A stretch of 17,642 nt of DNA from CAYTUI01 sp964441335 (lineage in GTDB: Bacteria; Patescibacteriota; Patescibacteriia; UBA1558; 2-01-FULL-52-15), in assembly GCA_964441335.1 (NCBI GenBank), contig CAYTUI010000031.1, forward strand, positions 1 to 17,642, in the 5' to 3' direction. Made by a program: the position numbers and the translations under genes. The notes under the pieces are model-generated. The model was not told the origin of the DNA. It did not search any database and saw only the letters and a list, made by a program, of their open reading frames with translations. Positions 7,554 to 13,252 of the stretch are shown here, in pieces. Positions within the stretch are counted from its first letter, which is position 1; every line of letters starts with the position of its first letter.

Positions 7554-8322
7554 CGTCTCCTCCCTTCCGCGACTCGGCCAGCATCATGAGCTGTGAACTC
7601 AAGTTGCTAAGATGAGCCGACAAAGGAAAGATGACGGCAGAAGACTTCAAGAGTTCTGCCAACGCTTCTGGTGATGGCCGATCAAAAGACCCCTTAGACA
7701 TCAGGGCCAATAAACCTTCCATAACCTTGAGCGTTGCCTGATGATCAACGGTCAGAGCTGTTGACGCAACCGCTTGCTTGGTATTGGTGGTCGGCTTTTC
7801 AGTACCGACCTCCGACTCCAGCTGAAGTTGCCTCTGTAGCTCCTTCTTTTTCTGTTCTAACTCCTCCCTTTTGGATTTCCAGATATTCCACATCTTCTGT
7901 TGCTTATCCCGACCACAACCTTCGTGGCCAAGTAAAACGTTATTGATGTGAGAAGTATAGGCATAACCCAGAAGGGCCGAGGCCTGGTTAACGGACAGGA
8001 CACCAAAACCGATCAGTTCAATGAAACCGCGTCGCTCTTTTCCTGCTCTTTCCAGCTCAATTATCCGGTATCCTTGGGCGTCCAGAAAACACAGCAGTTT
8101 CAGTAGCTGTACCGCTATCGGCAAGGTCTTTTTCCTGAACAACCAAGTCGTGACCGTGTGGACAGAAACGCCACAGAAAACGGCCATCGGTCTCTTCGCC
8201 TGAACAGATTTCGACGAGCCTTTGGGTGCTCGCGCAACCAACGCTCTGGCATAGTGATCAAGGCATTCCTCCAGATGACCCCGAAATATCTCCGGGACCT
8301 CTAGAGCATCAAGATCTCTCAC
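7543..8322 (-). CDS. HTH-domain protein with coiled coil, first gene of the cassette
   Basis: 259 aa. Residues about 45-63 ('PMAVFCGVSVHTVTTWLFR') form a helix-turn-helix resembling Cro/XRE-type domains: a small-residue turn, then a recognition helix ending in W-Lx-R. A second helical segment at about 108-132 ('VLSVNQASALLGYAYTSHIN') could be another HTH. Residues 145-170 (KSKREELEQKKKELQRQLQL) form a short coiled coil likely to mediate oligomerisation. The rest is helical, with no catalytic motif. As first gene of a promoter-terminator unit it could be the cassette's own regulator (inferred). The ATG at 8322 has AGGAG 6 bases upstream, in contrast to the neighbouring host genes. G+C-rich codons mark it as acquired along with the two genes after it. 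Confidence 0.7.
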   Translation of the reverse strand: MRDLDALEVPEIFRGHLEECLDHYARALVARAPKGSSKSVQAKRPMAVFCGVSVHTVTTWLFRKKTLPIAVQLLKLLCFLDAQGYRIIELERAGKERRGFIELIGFGVLSVNQASALLGYAYTSHINNVLLGHEGCGRDKQQKMWNIWKSKREELEQKKKELQRQLQLESEVGTEKPTTNTKQAVASTALTVDHQATLKVMEGLLALMSKGSFDRPSPEALAELLKSSAVIFPLSAHLSNLSSQLMMLAESRKGGDGGR

Positions 8323-8375
8323 ATGGTTTCTCCTCTCTTTGTGAACGAACCAACCGACTATCTAGGGAACTAAAA

Positions 8376-8403
8376 AATATATCATAAAATCGAAATCTGT
8401 CAA
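8376..8403 (-). promoter_or_regulatory. Promoter of the three-gene cassette
   Basis: Minus strand: TTGACA (8403-8398), 16-base spacer, TATATT (8381-8376). It is followed by a leader of about 45 bases containing AGGAG before the ATG at 8322. No other plausible promoter is seen inside the cassette. Confidence 0.7.
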
Positions 8404-8422
8404 TATCTGCCAAGAAAAAAAT

Positions 8423-8457
8423 AAAAGTCCCCTCTCTGTTAAAGACAAGGGACTTTT
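8423..8457 (-). terminator. Intrinsic terminator after the 8472-8987 gene
   Basis: AAAAGTCCC pairs with GGGACTTTT (9 bp). On the minus strand the stem is followed by ATTTTTTTC, about 15 bases past the stop codon of the gene at 8472. It insulates the host gene from the cassette promoter just beyond. Confidence 0.8.
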
Positions 8458-8471
8458 AACTCTATTATAAT

Positions 8472-8987
8472 CTATTGAGCTGCTTTCTGGCTGGAGTTAA
8501 TCTCACTCATAATCTGCGAATCAGCCCCGACGTTTTCAATCGCCACTACCTGCTCGCTATTGATTAGCATACTGCCATCAGGCTGATGTAACTCACTGCC
8601 TCTTTTTAGCAAAGTCGGCACCTGAATTGTTGTCGGCTGACTTTTTTCATCAACTGCCGGTTGCGTCTGTTCCTGAAGTTGAATGTAATACACATTATCC
8701 AAATAAAGATACCTGCCCGTTTCTCTAGTTAGCTGACCAAAATAAACCTGACCGTTGGTCAAAAAGATTGCCTTATAACCACTATTACTGCCGGATAATT
8801 TATTGTTGAATAGAAAAAAATACGCCAGCACAACAATAACAATGATTGCAATAACCAACCACAACCAATTATATCTGCGTTTCTGACTACGTGGCAACAT
8901 AGTACCAAAGTCAGGTAAATCATTAGAAGCCAGCTTAGGCTCTTCCATCATCTTACTTCTTGACGCAACTATTTTTTTTGGAGGCAT
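8472..8987 (-). CDS. Conserved-type single-pass membrane protein, function unknown
   Basis: 171 aa. The cytoplasmic N-terminus (1-40) is basic near the membrane ('RSQKRRYN'), a strong hydrophobic helix spans about 41-60, and the rest is predicted to lie outside. The outer part opens with a compact beta motif 'YKAIFLTNGQVYFGQL...GRYLYLDNVYYIQ' (71-103) and ends in a region containing 'LLKRGSELHQPDGSMLINSEQVVAIENV'. This looks like a small SH3/Sm-like barrel on a stalk. I do not recognise a named family or catalytic residue. The ATG at 8987 has no Shine-Dalgarno. It lies downstream of argS in the same direction but 108 bases away, across an AT-rich gap, so co-transcription is uncertain. Confidence 0.7.
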   Translation of the reverse strand: MPPKKIVASRSKMMEEPKLASNDLPDFGTMLPRSQKRRYNWLWLVIAIIVIVVLAYFFLFNNKLSGSNSGYKAIFLTNGQVYFGQLTRETGRYLYLDNVYYIQLQEQTQPAVDEKSQPTTIQVPTLLKRGSELHQPDGSMLINSEQVVAIENVGADSQIMSEINSSQKAAQ

Positions 8988-9060
8988 ACGATAATTAAGA
9001 ATTAATTATTAAGACTTTAGTATTAATTATGGACGCTAATCAGTATAACACACGTTAAGT

Positions 9061-9092
9061 GCTACTGGCTACGGGCGACCGGCCACAAGCCA
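9061..9092. repeat. CTACTGGCTAC repeat copy plus GGCGACCGGCC segment
   Basis: GCTACTGGCTAC sits 3' of argS and matches the core of the array at 11339-11381 after smpB. It is directly followed by GGGCGACCGGCCACAAGCC. Confidence 0.45.
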
Positions 9093-9095
9093 AAG

Positions 9096-10721
9096 TCACA
9101 TCTTCTCCGGCGCGCTAACTCCCATAATTTTCAAACCCTGGCAAATAACTTGCTTGGTGGCCTGCAGTAGCTCCCAATGAAAACGACTGGCCGAATCTCC
9201 GTTAATAACTTTTTCCTGACCATAAAAATGGTGAAAAGCTTTGGCCGTTGCCATTAAATAAATCGGTAATTTTTGCAGTTCATAAGTCCGGCCAATTTCC
9301 AACAGTAGCTGGGGGAAGTCCGACAATAAAACTGCCAGCGACTTTGAGGCCTGTCCCAGAGTATTATTATCATCTTGAATCTTGACGCGGTCATTCTTAA
9401 TCTTATCTAAAATACTGCAAATTCTGGCATGAGCATATTGCACATAATAAACCGGATTGTTTTCACTTTTGTCCTTAGCTAATCCCAAATCAAATTCCAT
9501 GTGACTATTAGCCCCAGACATAATAAAAAAGAAACGCGCCACATCATTACCGACTTCTTTAATCAAATCATCAATCAAAACAAAATTACCTGCCCTTTTA
9601 GACATTCTGACTTCCTGACCGTCCTTTATCAGAGTGACCATTTGCATAACTACGATGGTCAATATGTCAGGATAACCCAGAGCCGTCATAGCTGCCTGCA
9701 TTTTCTTGACATGACCATGATGATCGGCGCCCCAATAATTTATTAGCTTAGTAAAACCGCGCTCAATTTTATCCAAATGATAAGCAATATCGGCCATCAG
9801 ATAGCCATAGTTACCGTCGCTTTTTACCAACACCCTGTCCTCATCATCTCCGTATTCAGAAGTCTTAATCCAAATTGCCCCCTCTGCCTCCTTGGTTAAG
9901 TTTTGTTTTTTCAACAAAGCCAAAGTCCTCTCAATTTTTCCGCTTTGATGCAAATTATCATATTCACTGTACCAATTATCAAACTTGATCTTCATAAATT
10001 TCTCCACCGCTGGTCGAACATCAGAATCTAACAGTTCTTTGGCACCCAAACGTCCTATCTCTAACCACTTGGCTGACTTCGCTAAATGTTCAATCTTATC
10101 TTTAAGAGACCAGGCCAAATCTTTGACATAATCCGCTTTATAAAATGTTTCCTCGGTCGGTATAATATCTATGGTAGCGGCTAGTGATTTACCTAAGGTC
10201 ACCATCTGATTACCAGCATCGTTAAAATAATATTCCCGACTCACTTCATATCCTAAAAAACTCAAGACATTAGCTAAACAATCACCCATGTACCCGCCGC
10301 GGCCGTTAGGTAAAGTCATCGGTCCGGTCGGATTAGCCGAAATAAATTCCACATTAACTTTTTGACCGTCACCGATATTTGAGACTGAATATTTCTCTTT
10401 GGCTCTGACCATTAGAGCGACCTCGTTTCTCAAAATGTTATCAGCCAAATAAAAATTAACAAATCCCGGCCCGGCTATCTTGATTTCCTTAAAATTATCA
10501 TTCAAAACTTTATTATTTTTTATGGCCGCCACTAATTCTAAAACCAGCTCCTGCGGTTTTCTTTTAAGCTGCTGGGCCGCTAGCAAAGCTAAATTAGTCG
10601 CCAAGTCGCCGTAAGAACCCACCTTAGGCCGTTCCAGAGAAAAATCAAAATCAGCTTGCCAAATATGCTTAGCCAAATCTTTAATACCTTGCCTTAAATT
10701 ACTTTGTAGGGTAGCTTCCAT
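9096..10721 (-). CDS. argS: Arginyl-tRNA synthetase with HIGH motif replaced by TLPN
   Basis: 541 aa (E. coli 577), class Ia, makes Arg-tRNA-Arg. The ArgRS-specific N-terminal domain spans about 1-110 ('SYGDLATNLALLAAQQL'). The catalytic core follows with 'EFISANPTGPMTLPNGRGGYMGD' split across 125-147; the signature that normally reads LHIGH is M-T-L-P-N (135-139). The ArgRS core 'NYWGADHHGHVKKM' (328-341) is intact. 'MSKRAGNF' (373-380) is a good KMSKS equivalent, which many bacterial ArgRSs lack. The DALR-type anticodon domain occupies about 425-541, with 'YVQYAHARI' at its start. The flanking ANPTGP and GRGG residues are conserved, so this looks like a lineage-specific motif change in a working enzyme rather than decay. 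The start at 10721 has no Shine-Dalgarno and lies 7 bases after a TATAAT. Confidence 0.95.
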   Translation of the reverse strand: MEATLQSNLRQGIKDLAKHIWQADFDFSLERPKVGSYGDLATNLALLAAQQLKRKPQELVLELVAAIKNNKVLNDNFKEIKIAGPGFVNFYLADNILRNEVALMVRAKEKYSVSNIGDGQKVNVEFISANPTGPMTLPNGRGGYMGDCLANVLSFLGYEVSREYYFNDAGNQMVTLGKSLAATIDIIPTEETFYKADYVKDLAWSLKDKIEHLAKSAKWLEIGRLGAKELLDSDVRPAVEKFMKIKFDNWYSEYDNLHQSGKIERTLALLKKQNLTKEAEGAIWIKTSEYGDDEDRVLVKSDGNYGYLMADIAYHLDKIERGFTKLINYWGADHHGHVKKMQAAMTALGYPDILTIVVMQMVTLIKDGQEVRMSKRAGNFVLIDDLIKEVGNDVARFFFIMSGANSHMEFDLGLAKDKSENNPVYYVQYAHARICSILDKIKNDRVKIQDDNNTLGQASKSLAVLLSDFPQLLLEIGRTYELQKLPIYLMATAKAFHHFYGQEKVINGDSASRFHWELLQATKQVICQGLKIMGVSAPEKM

Positions 10722-10728
10722 ATGGCTG

Positions 10729-10757
10729 ATTATAGTAGTTTTAAGCTATTTAATCAA
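10729..10757 (-). promoter_or_regulatory. Promoter of argS, near-leaderless
   Basis: Minus strand: TTGATT (10757-10752), 17-base spacer, TATAAT (10734-10729). The ATG at 10721 begins 7 bases after the -10 box, so the transcript should start at or next to the initiation codon. Confidence 0.65.
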
Positions 10758-10767
10758 CAAACTTAGT

Positions 10768-10814
10768 CTTCGAGCGAATCACGTCGCTCGCAGGCGACGT
10801 GAGCAGTCGAGAAG
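10768..10814. repeat. TCGAGCGAA-family hairpin, second copy
   Basis: A perfect 8-bp inner stem CACGTCGC/GCGACGTG with loop TCGCAG is framed by CTTCGAGCGAA and AGTCGAGAAG. The frame matches the element at 5794-5833, while the inner stem differs in sequence. It lies between the divergent argS and smpB promoters. Confidence 0.55.
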
Positions 10815-10835
10815 CGATATATAATAGTATGTTTC

Positions 10836-10864
10836 TCGACAAGCTCGAAAACTAAACATATAAT
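10836..10864 (+). promoter_or_regulatory. Probable smpB promoter
   Basis: TCGACA (10836-10841), 17-base spacer, TATAAT (10859-10864), with the ATG 19 bases on. The -35 lies inside a small TCGA-palindromic repeat (TCTCGACAAGCTCGA). A second TATAAT at 10820-10825 has no clear -35. Confidence 0.5.
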
Positions 10865-10882
10865 TAACCTGTTAACTGAACG

Positions 10883-11332
10883 ATGCCGGAAATAAAGAAA
10901 AACAAAAAAGCCCACTTAATGTTTGACCTGGTAGATACCTTCGAGGCTGGTTTGGTTTTAACCGGAGCTGAAGTCAAAAGCGCCAAGGCCGGTTTTATAA
11001 ATATGGAGGGCAGTTTTATTAAAATTGACAACAATAATCAGGTCTGGATTAGGGGTCTAAAAATTTCGCCTTATCCTAAAGCCGGTCGATCACAGAGTAA
11101 TTTCCAAGCGGATAGACACAAACGCCTATTATTACATAAAAGGGAGATCCTGCAAATGAAAGGTAAAATCGGCAATGCAGGATTGACAATTATCCCTCTT
11201 TCTGTGTATACTAGCCACAGTTTGGTAAAAATTAAGATTGCTGTTGTTAAAGGTAAGAATAAATACGACAAGCGCCAAGCTATTAAAGAGCGCGAGTTTA
11301 AGAGAAGACTTAACTCTCGCGTTAAAAATTAG
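10883..11332 (+). CDS. smpB: SsrA-binding protein SmpB
   Basis: 149 aa, normal SmpB length. It starts with 'KKNKKAHLMFDLVDTFEAGLVLTGAEVKSAKAG', cf. the family pattern '(N)xKAxxDYxIxExxEAGIxLxGTEVKSxRxG'. This is followed by the small beta-barrel that binds the tRNA-like domain of tmRNA, and it ends in the basic tail 'KGKNKYDKRQAIKEREFKRRLNSR', which enters the mRNA channel of stalled ribosomes. Its partner RNA, ssrA, lies 54 bases downstream, so both halves of trans-translation are encoded together. In this family the usual DY after KA is LM-FD here, a mild deviation. No Shine-Dalgarno precedes the ATG. Confidence 0.96.
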   Translation: MPEIKKNKKAHLMFDLVDTFEAGLVLTGAEVKSAKAGFINMEGSFIKIDNNNQVWIRGLKISPYPKAGRSQSNFQADRHKRLLLHKREILQMKGKIGNAGLTIIPLSVYTSHSLVKIKIAVVKGKNKYDKRQAIKEREFKRRLNSRVKN

Positions 11333-11338
11333 TAACCT

Positions 11339-11381
11339 ACTAGCTACTAGCTACTGGCTACTAGCTACTGGCTACTAGCTA
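11339..11381. repeat. Tandem CTACTAGCTACTGG array between smpB and ssrA
   Basis: Imperfect repeats of CTACTAG and CTACTGG fill almost the whole smpB-ssrA spacer. A shorter copy occurs after argS at 9061. The unit is partly self-complementary (CTAG), so hairpins are possible, but there is no T-run. Confidence 0.6.
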
Positions 11382-11386
11382 ACCAA

Positions 11387-11767
11387 GGGGATGTCCCAAT
11401 TCGATAGTTCATTGGCAACAAGATAGCAAGTCACGTCCCAGACCGTGTAATAAACTGGAAATCAGATAAGTGCAAAAAACTTATTGGCTAACGTCAAAAA
11501 CTCTTTTAGAGCGCTTGATCTAGCTCCTGCCTTGGCATAAATTTGCCAAAGCCGCTCCCGAAGCAATGTCTGTAGCTTTGGCGGGTGTTATCACAGACTA
11601 GTATCAAACAGTCGCCGCTGCAATTTGATCACGAAACATACAACGGCTAGGATTTGGTTGTTTTGCCAATTTTATAGACCCGATCCAAAACATAAAAATT
11701 GAATAAACTTGTAGACATTTTGAAGCTGATTAGCTAGACAGGGGTGTAATACCCCTCATCTCCACCA
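11387..11767 (+). ncRNA. ssrA: Transfer-messenger RNA (tmRNA)
   Basis: 381 bases. The 5' end GGGGATG pairs with CATCTCC at the 3' end (11757-11763) as a 7-bp acceptor stem with the alanine identity wobble G3-U70, then discriminator A and encoded CCA. TTCGATAG near the 5' end matches the conserved TTCGACAG of tmRNAs. The tag reading frame starts at GCA 11472, after ATAAGT, and runs 22 codons to TAA at 11538-11540. The peptide begins AKNLLANVKN and ends DLAPALA, so it ends in the hydrophobic ALA type recognised by ClpXP-like proteases. The stop codon sits in the loop of a TTGGCA/TGCCAA hairpin. The T-arm has a 5-bp stem, but its loop is TGTAATA instead of TTCRANY. It works with SmpB, encoded just upstream, to free stalled ribosomes. 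No clear promoter of its own was found. Confidence 0.95.
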
Positions 11768-11857
11768 TTCGACTCAACTTCTTGTACCAAGAAGTTTCGC
11801 TCATGGTTTCAGTCTTTTGTATTGAGACTTCAACCAACGCGTTTTTGTTGAGTCGAA
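11768..11857. repeat. Large stem-loop immediately 3' of tmRNA
   Basis: TTCGACTCAAC (11768-11778) begins at the base after the tmRNA CCA and pairs exactly with GTTGAGTCGAA (11847-11857). Overlapping it, AACTTCTTG-TAC-CAAGAAGTT (11776-11796) forms a competing 9-bp hairpin. No T-run follows. It might be a processing or termination structure for pre-tmRNA. Confidence 0.5.
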
Positions 11858-11858
11858 T

Positions 11859-11977
11859 GCCCCGAGCTTGTCGAGGGGCACCTCGTAATCTTCGACCACT
11901 CTTCGCGGTAGCGAAGAGTGTCCCCCGAAGCTTTCTTGACACCCGAAGCTTCAGCGAAGGGTGTAGCGTAGGGGGAC
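11859..11977. repeat. Cluster of three or four GC-rich palindromes before infC
   Basis: GCCCCGAGCTTGTCGAGGGGC (11859-11879) is an imperfect palindrome. CACTCTTCGC-GGTA-GCGAAGAGTG (11897-11920) is perfect. GTCCCCC (11920-11926) pairs with GGGGGAC (11971-11977) and encloses ACACCC/GGGTGT (11939-11964). The CCCCCGAAG...GCGTAGGGGG wording resembles the outer arms of the element at 5780-5846. Open frames crossing this region are by-products of the palindromes. Confidence 0.55.
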
Positions 11978-12007
11978 AACCAAATTAATTATCATTAAGA
12001 CAAAACA

Positions 12008-12532
12008 ATTAGAAAAAATAGTTACGACGCCAAAAAAAATTTTCGTAAAACTTTTAAGGTTAATGAGTATATTCGATCCCGAGAAGTTACGGTCATTGAC
12101 GAAAATGGCGCCCAGCTCGGCGTGATGCCGACAGCCCAGGCCATTGCTCTGGCGCGAGAAAGAGAATTAGATCTAGTAGAGGTCTCTCCTCTGGCCCAAC
12201 CGCCTGTTGCTAAAATATTAAATTTCGGACAATTAAAATATCAGCAGTCCAAGACCCAACAAAAAGCTAAAAAGGTAGAGCTAAAGACTGTAAAAATTTC
12301 TTTCAAAATGGGTCAGCACGATTTAGATGTCCGTCAGATGCAAATTAAAAAATTCTTGGACAAGGGCCATAAAGTTAATGTTTCCATGAGGCTAAAAGGC
12401 AGAGAAAAAGCCATGAAGCCTCTGGCCAGCGATAAAACCAAAGAGTTTATTAATGCTTTTGAGAACATCAATATTGAAAAACCAGTATCTTACGAAGGCG
12501 GTCAATTTTCAGCTATTATTTCCAAAAAATAA
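12008..12532 (+). CDS. infC: Translation initiation factor IF-3, probable AUU start
   Basis: 174 aa from the proposed start. IF3 binds the 30S subunit, keeps 50S off and checks the start codon. The N-domain reads 'FKVNEYIRSREVTVIDENG', then 'VMPTAQAIALARERELDLVEVSPLAQPPVAKILNFGQLKYQ', followed by a Lys-rich linker and the C-domain 'KTVKISFKMGQHDLDVRQMQIKKFLDKGHKVNV'. The first GTG/ATG (12122/12125) would cut off about 38 residues, including the conserved N-terminal core. Between the in-frame stop at 11996-11998 and that core, no ATG, GTG or TTG exists in frame; the best candidate is ATT at 12008, giving 'RKNSYDAKKN...'. AUU starts are the known autoregulatory device of infC, since IF3 rejects non-standard starts. 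It heads infC-rpmI-rplT. Confidence 0.9.
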   Translation: MRKNSYDAKKNFRKTFKVNEYIRSREVTVIDENGAQLGVMPTAQAIALARERELDLVEVSPLAQPPVAKILNFGQLKYQQSKTQQKAKKVELKTVKISFKMGQHDLDVRQMQIKKFLDKGHKVNVSMRLKGREKAMKPLASDKTKEFINAFENINIEKPVSYEGGQFSAIISKK

Positions 12533-12540
12533 TCACACCT

Positions 12541-12577
12541 TACCTAACACCTAAAACCTAATCCCTAATAACCTACA
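12541..12577 (+). repeat. CCTAA array before rpmI
   Basis: Units CCTAACA, CCTAAAA, CCTAATC and CCTAATAACC fill the infC-rpmI spacer up to a few bases before the rpmI ATG. They have the same polarity relative to the gene as the arrays upstream of ileS, rplT and the 145-1947 gene. Confidence 0.65.
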
Positions 12578-12580
12578 AAT

Positions 12581-12775
12581 ATGAAACAGAAGACCAAAAA
12601 ATCAGTTGCCAAACGAGTCAGCGTTTCCGGCGGTAAAAAACTCACTTTTAGAGCCGGCGGACAGGATCATTTTAATTCACGCGAATCCGGTAATACCACC
12701 AGAAATAAACGACGTGATAAGACTATGTCTAAGGCCAATATCAAAAATATCAAATCTTTATTACCCCACGCCTAA
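12581..12775 (+). CDS. rpmI: 50S ribosomal protein L35
   Basis: 64 aa, the standard L35 length, very basic. The family pattern 'MKxKTKKSxAKRxxxTGxGK' is seen as 'MKQKTKKSVAKRVSVSGGKK'; the C-terminal part, with 'KRRDKTMSKANIKNIKSLLPHA', matches L35's 'xxLSxxDxxxIKxLLP' ending. L35 is a late-assembly 50S protein. It lies between infC and rplT as in most bacteria, an operon repressed by L20 in several species. The start is set by conservation; there is no Shine-Dalgarno, only the CCTAA array. Confidence 0.96.
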   Translation: MKQKTKKSVAKRVSVSGGKKLTFRAGGQDHFNSRESGNTTRNKRRDKTMSKANIKNIKSLLPHA

Positions 12776-12797
12776 TAACCTAACTACCTAATAACCT
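12772..12797 (+). repeat. CCTAA array before rplT
   Basis: The L35 stop codon itself falls in the first unit (GCCTAATAACC). CCTAACTACC and CCTAATAACC then follow, ending 5 bases before the rplT ATG. The whole intercistronic spacer is made of this repeat. Confidence 0.7.
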
Positions 12798-12801
12798 AAC
12801 T

Positions 12802-13146
12802 ATGCCAAGAGTAAAACGCGGCGTCGGACATGTTAAGGGACGCAAAAACCTATTAAAGCAAACTAAAGGCTATAAATGGGGACGCAAGAGCAAAATTAAA
12901 TTAGCCAAGACCGCTGTCAATAAAGCCGGTCAGCATGCTTTACGCGACCGTCGCAAAAAGAAAAGAGTTATGCGAGGTTTGTGGCTGACTAAGTTAAACG
13001 CCTCTTTAAGAAAGCAGGGTTGGAGCTATTCCAAATTTATGGGCGCGATGAAAAAAGCCAAAATAGACTTGGATAGAAAAGTCCTAGCTGATCTGGCCGA
13101 ACATGAGCCCAAAGTGTTTGAAGCAATTGTTAAACTATTGAAATAG
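12802..13146 (+). CDS. rplT: 50S ribosomal protein L20
   Basis: 114 aa, typical for L20. The long basic N-terminal helix is present ('PRVKRGVGHVKGRKNLLKQTKGYKWGRKSK'), followed by the globular part 'ALRDRRKKKRVMRGLWLTKLNASLRKQGWSYSKFM' and 'LDRKVLADLAEHEPKVFEAIVK'. L20 binds 23S rRNA early in 50S assembly and, in several bacteria, represses its own infC-rpmI-rplT mRNA. Last gene of this operon; the terminator lies about 70 bases on. The family's early 'RxxR..KK.L' residues are retained, so nothing suggests loss of function. Confidence 0.97.
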   Translation: MPRVKRGVGHVKGRKNLLKQTKGYKWGRKSKIKLAKTAVNKAGQHALRDRRKKKRVMRGLWLTKLNASLRKQGWSYSKFMGAMKKAKIDLDRKVLADLAEHEPKVFEAIVKLLK

Positions 13147-13218
13147 CAACAAGTCAATTCAATTAATTACCCTACGTAGGTTCGTGTCTCGACCCTAACC
13201 TTCCGAAATAATTTATAT

Positions 13219-13252
13219 AAAATTCCGTCCATATGACAGGGCGGAATTTTTT
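13219..13252. terminator. Bidirectional intrinsic terminator between rplT and vanZ-like gene
   Basis: AAAATTCCGTCC pairs with GGGCGGAATTTT over 12 bp (one G-U), with an 8-base loop; T-runs follow on both strands. It ends infC-rpmI-rplT on the plus strand and abuts the stop codon of the minus-strand vanZ-like gene at 13251. Confidence 0.85.

Noticed and set aside
11730..11988. Small open frames on both strands over the tmRNA 3' end and hairpin cluster
   Set aside because: They overlap the tmRNA and the palindromes; the near mirror-image translations result from inverted repeats.
12122..12532. infC starting at GTG 12122 (136 aa)
   Set aside because: It would remove the conserved IF3 N-terminal core, which is intact and in frame upstream.
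13170..13195. CCTACGTAGG palindrome followed by GGTTCGTGTC, resembling a tRNA T-arm
   Set aside because: No acceptor, D or anticodon arms can be fitted around it. Treated as chance, in the rplT 3' region before the terminator.
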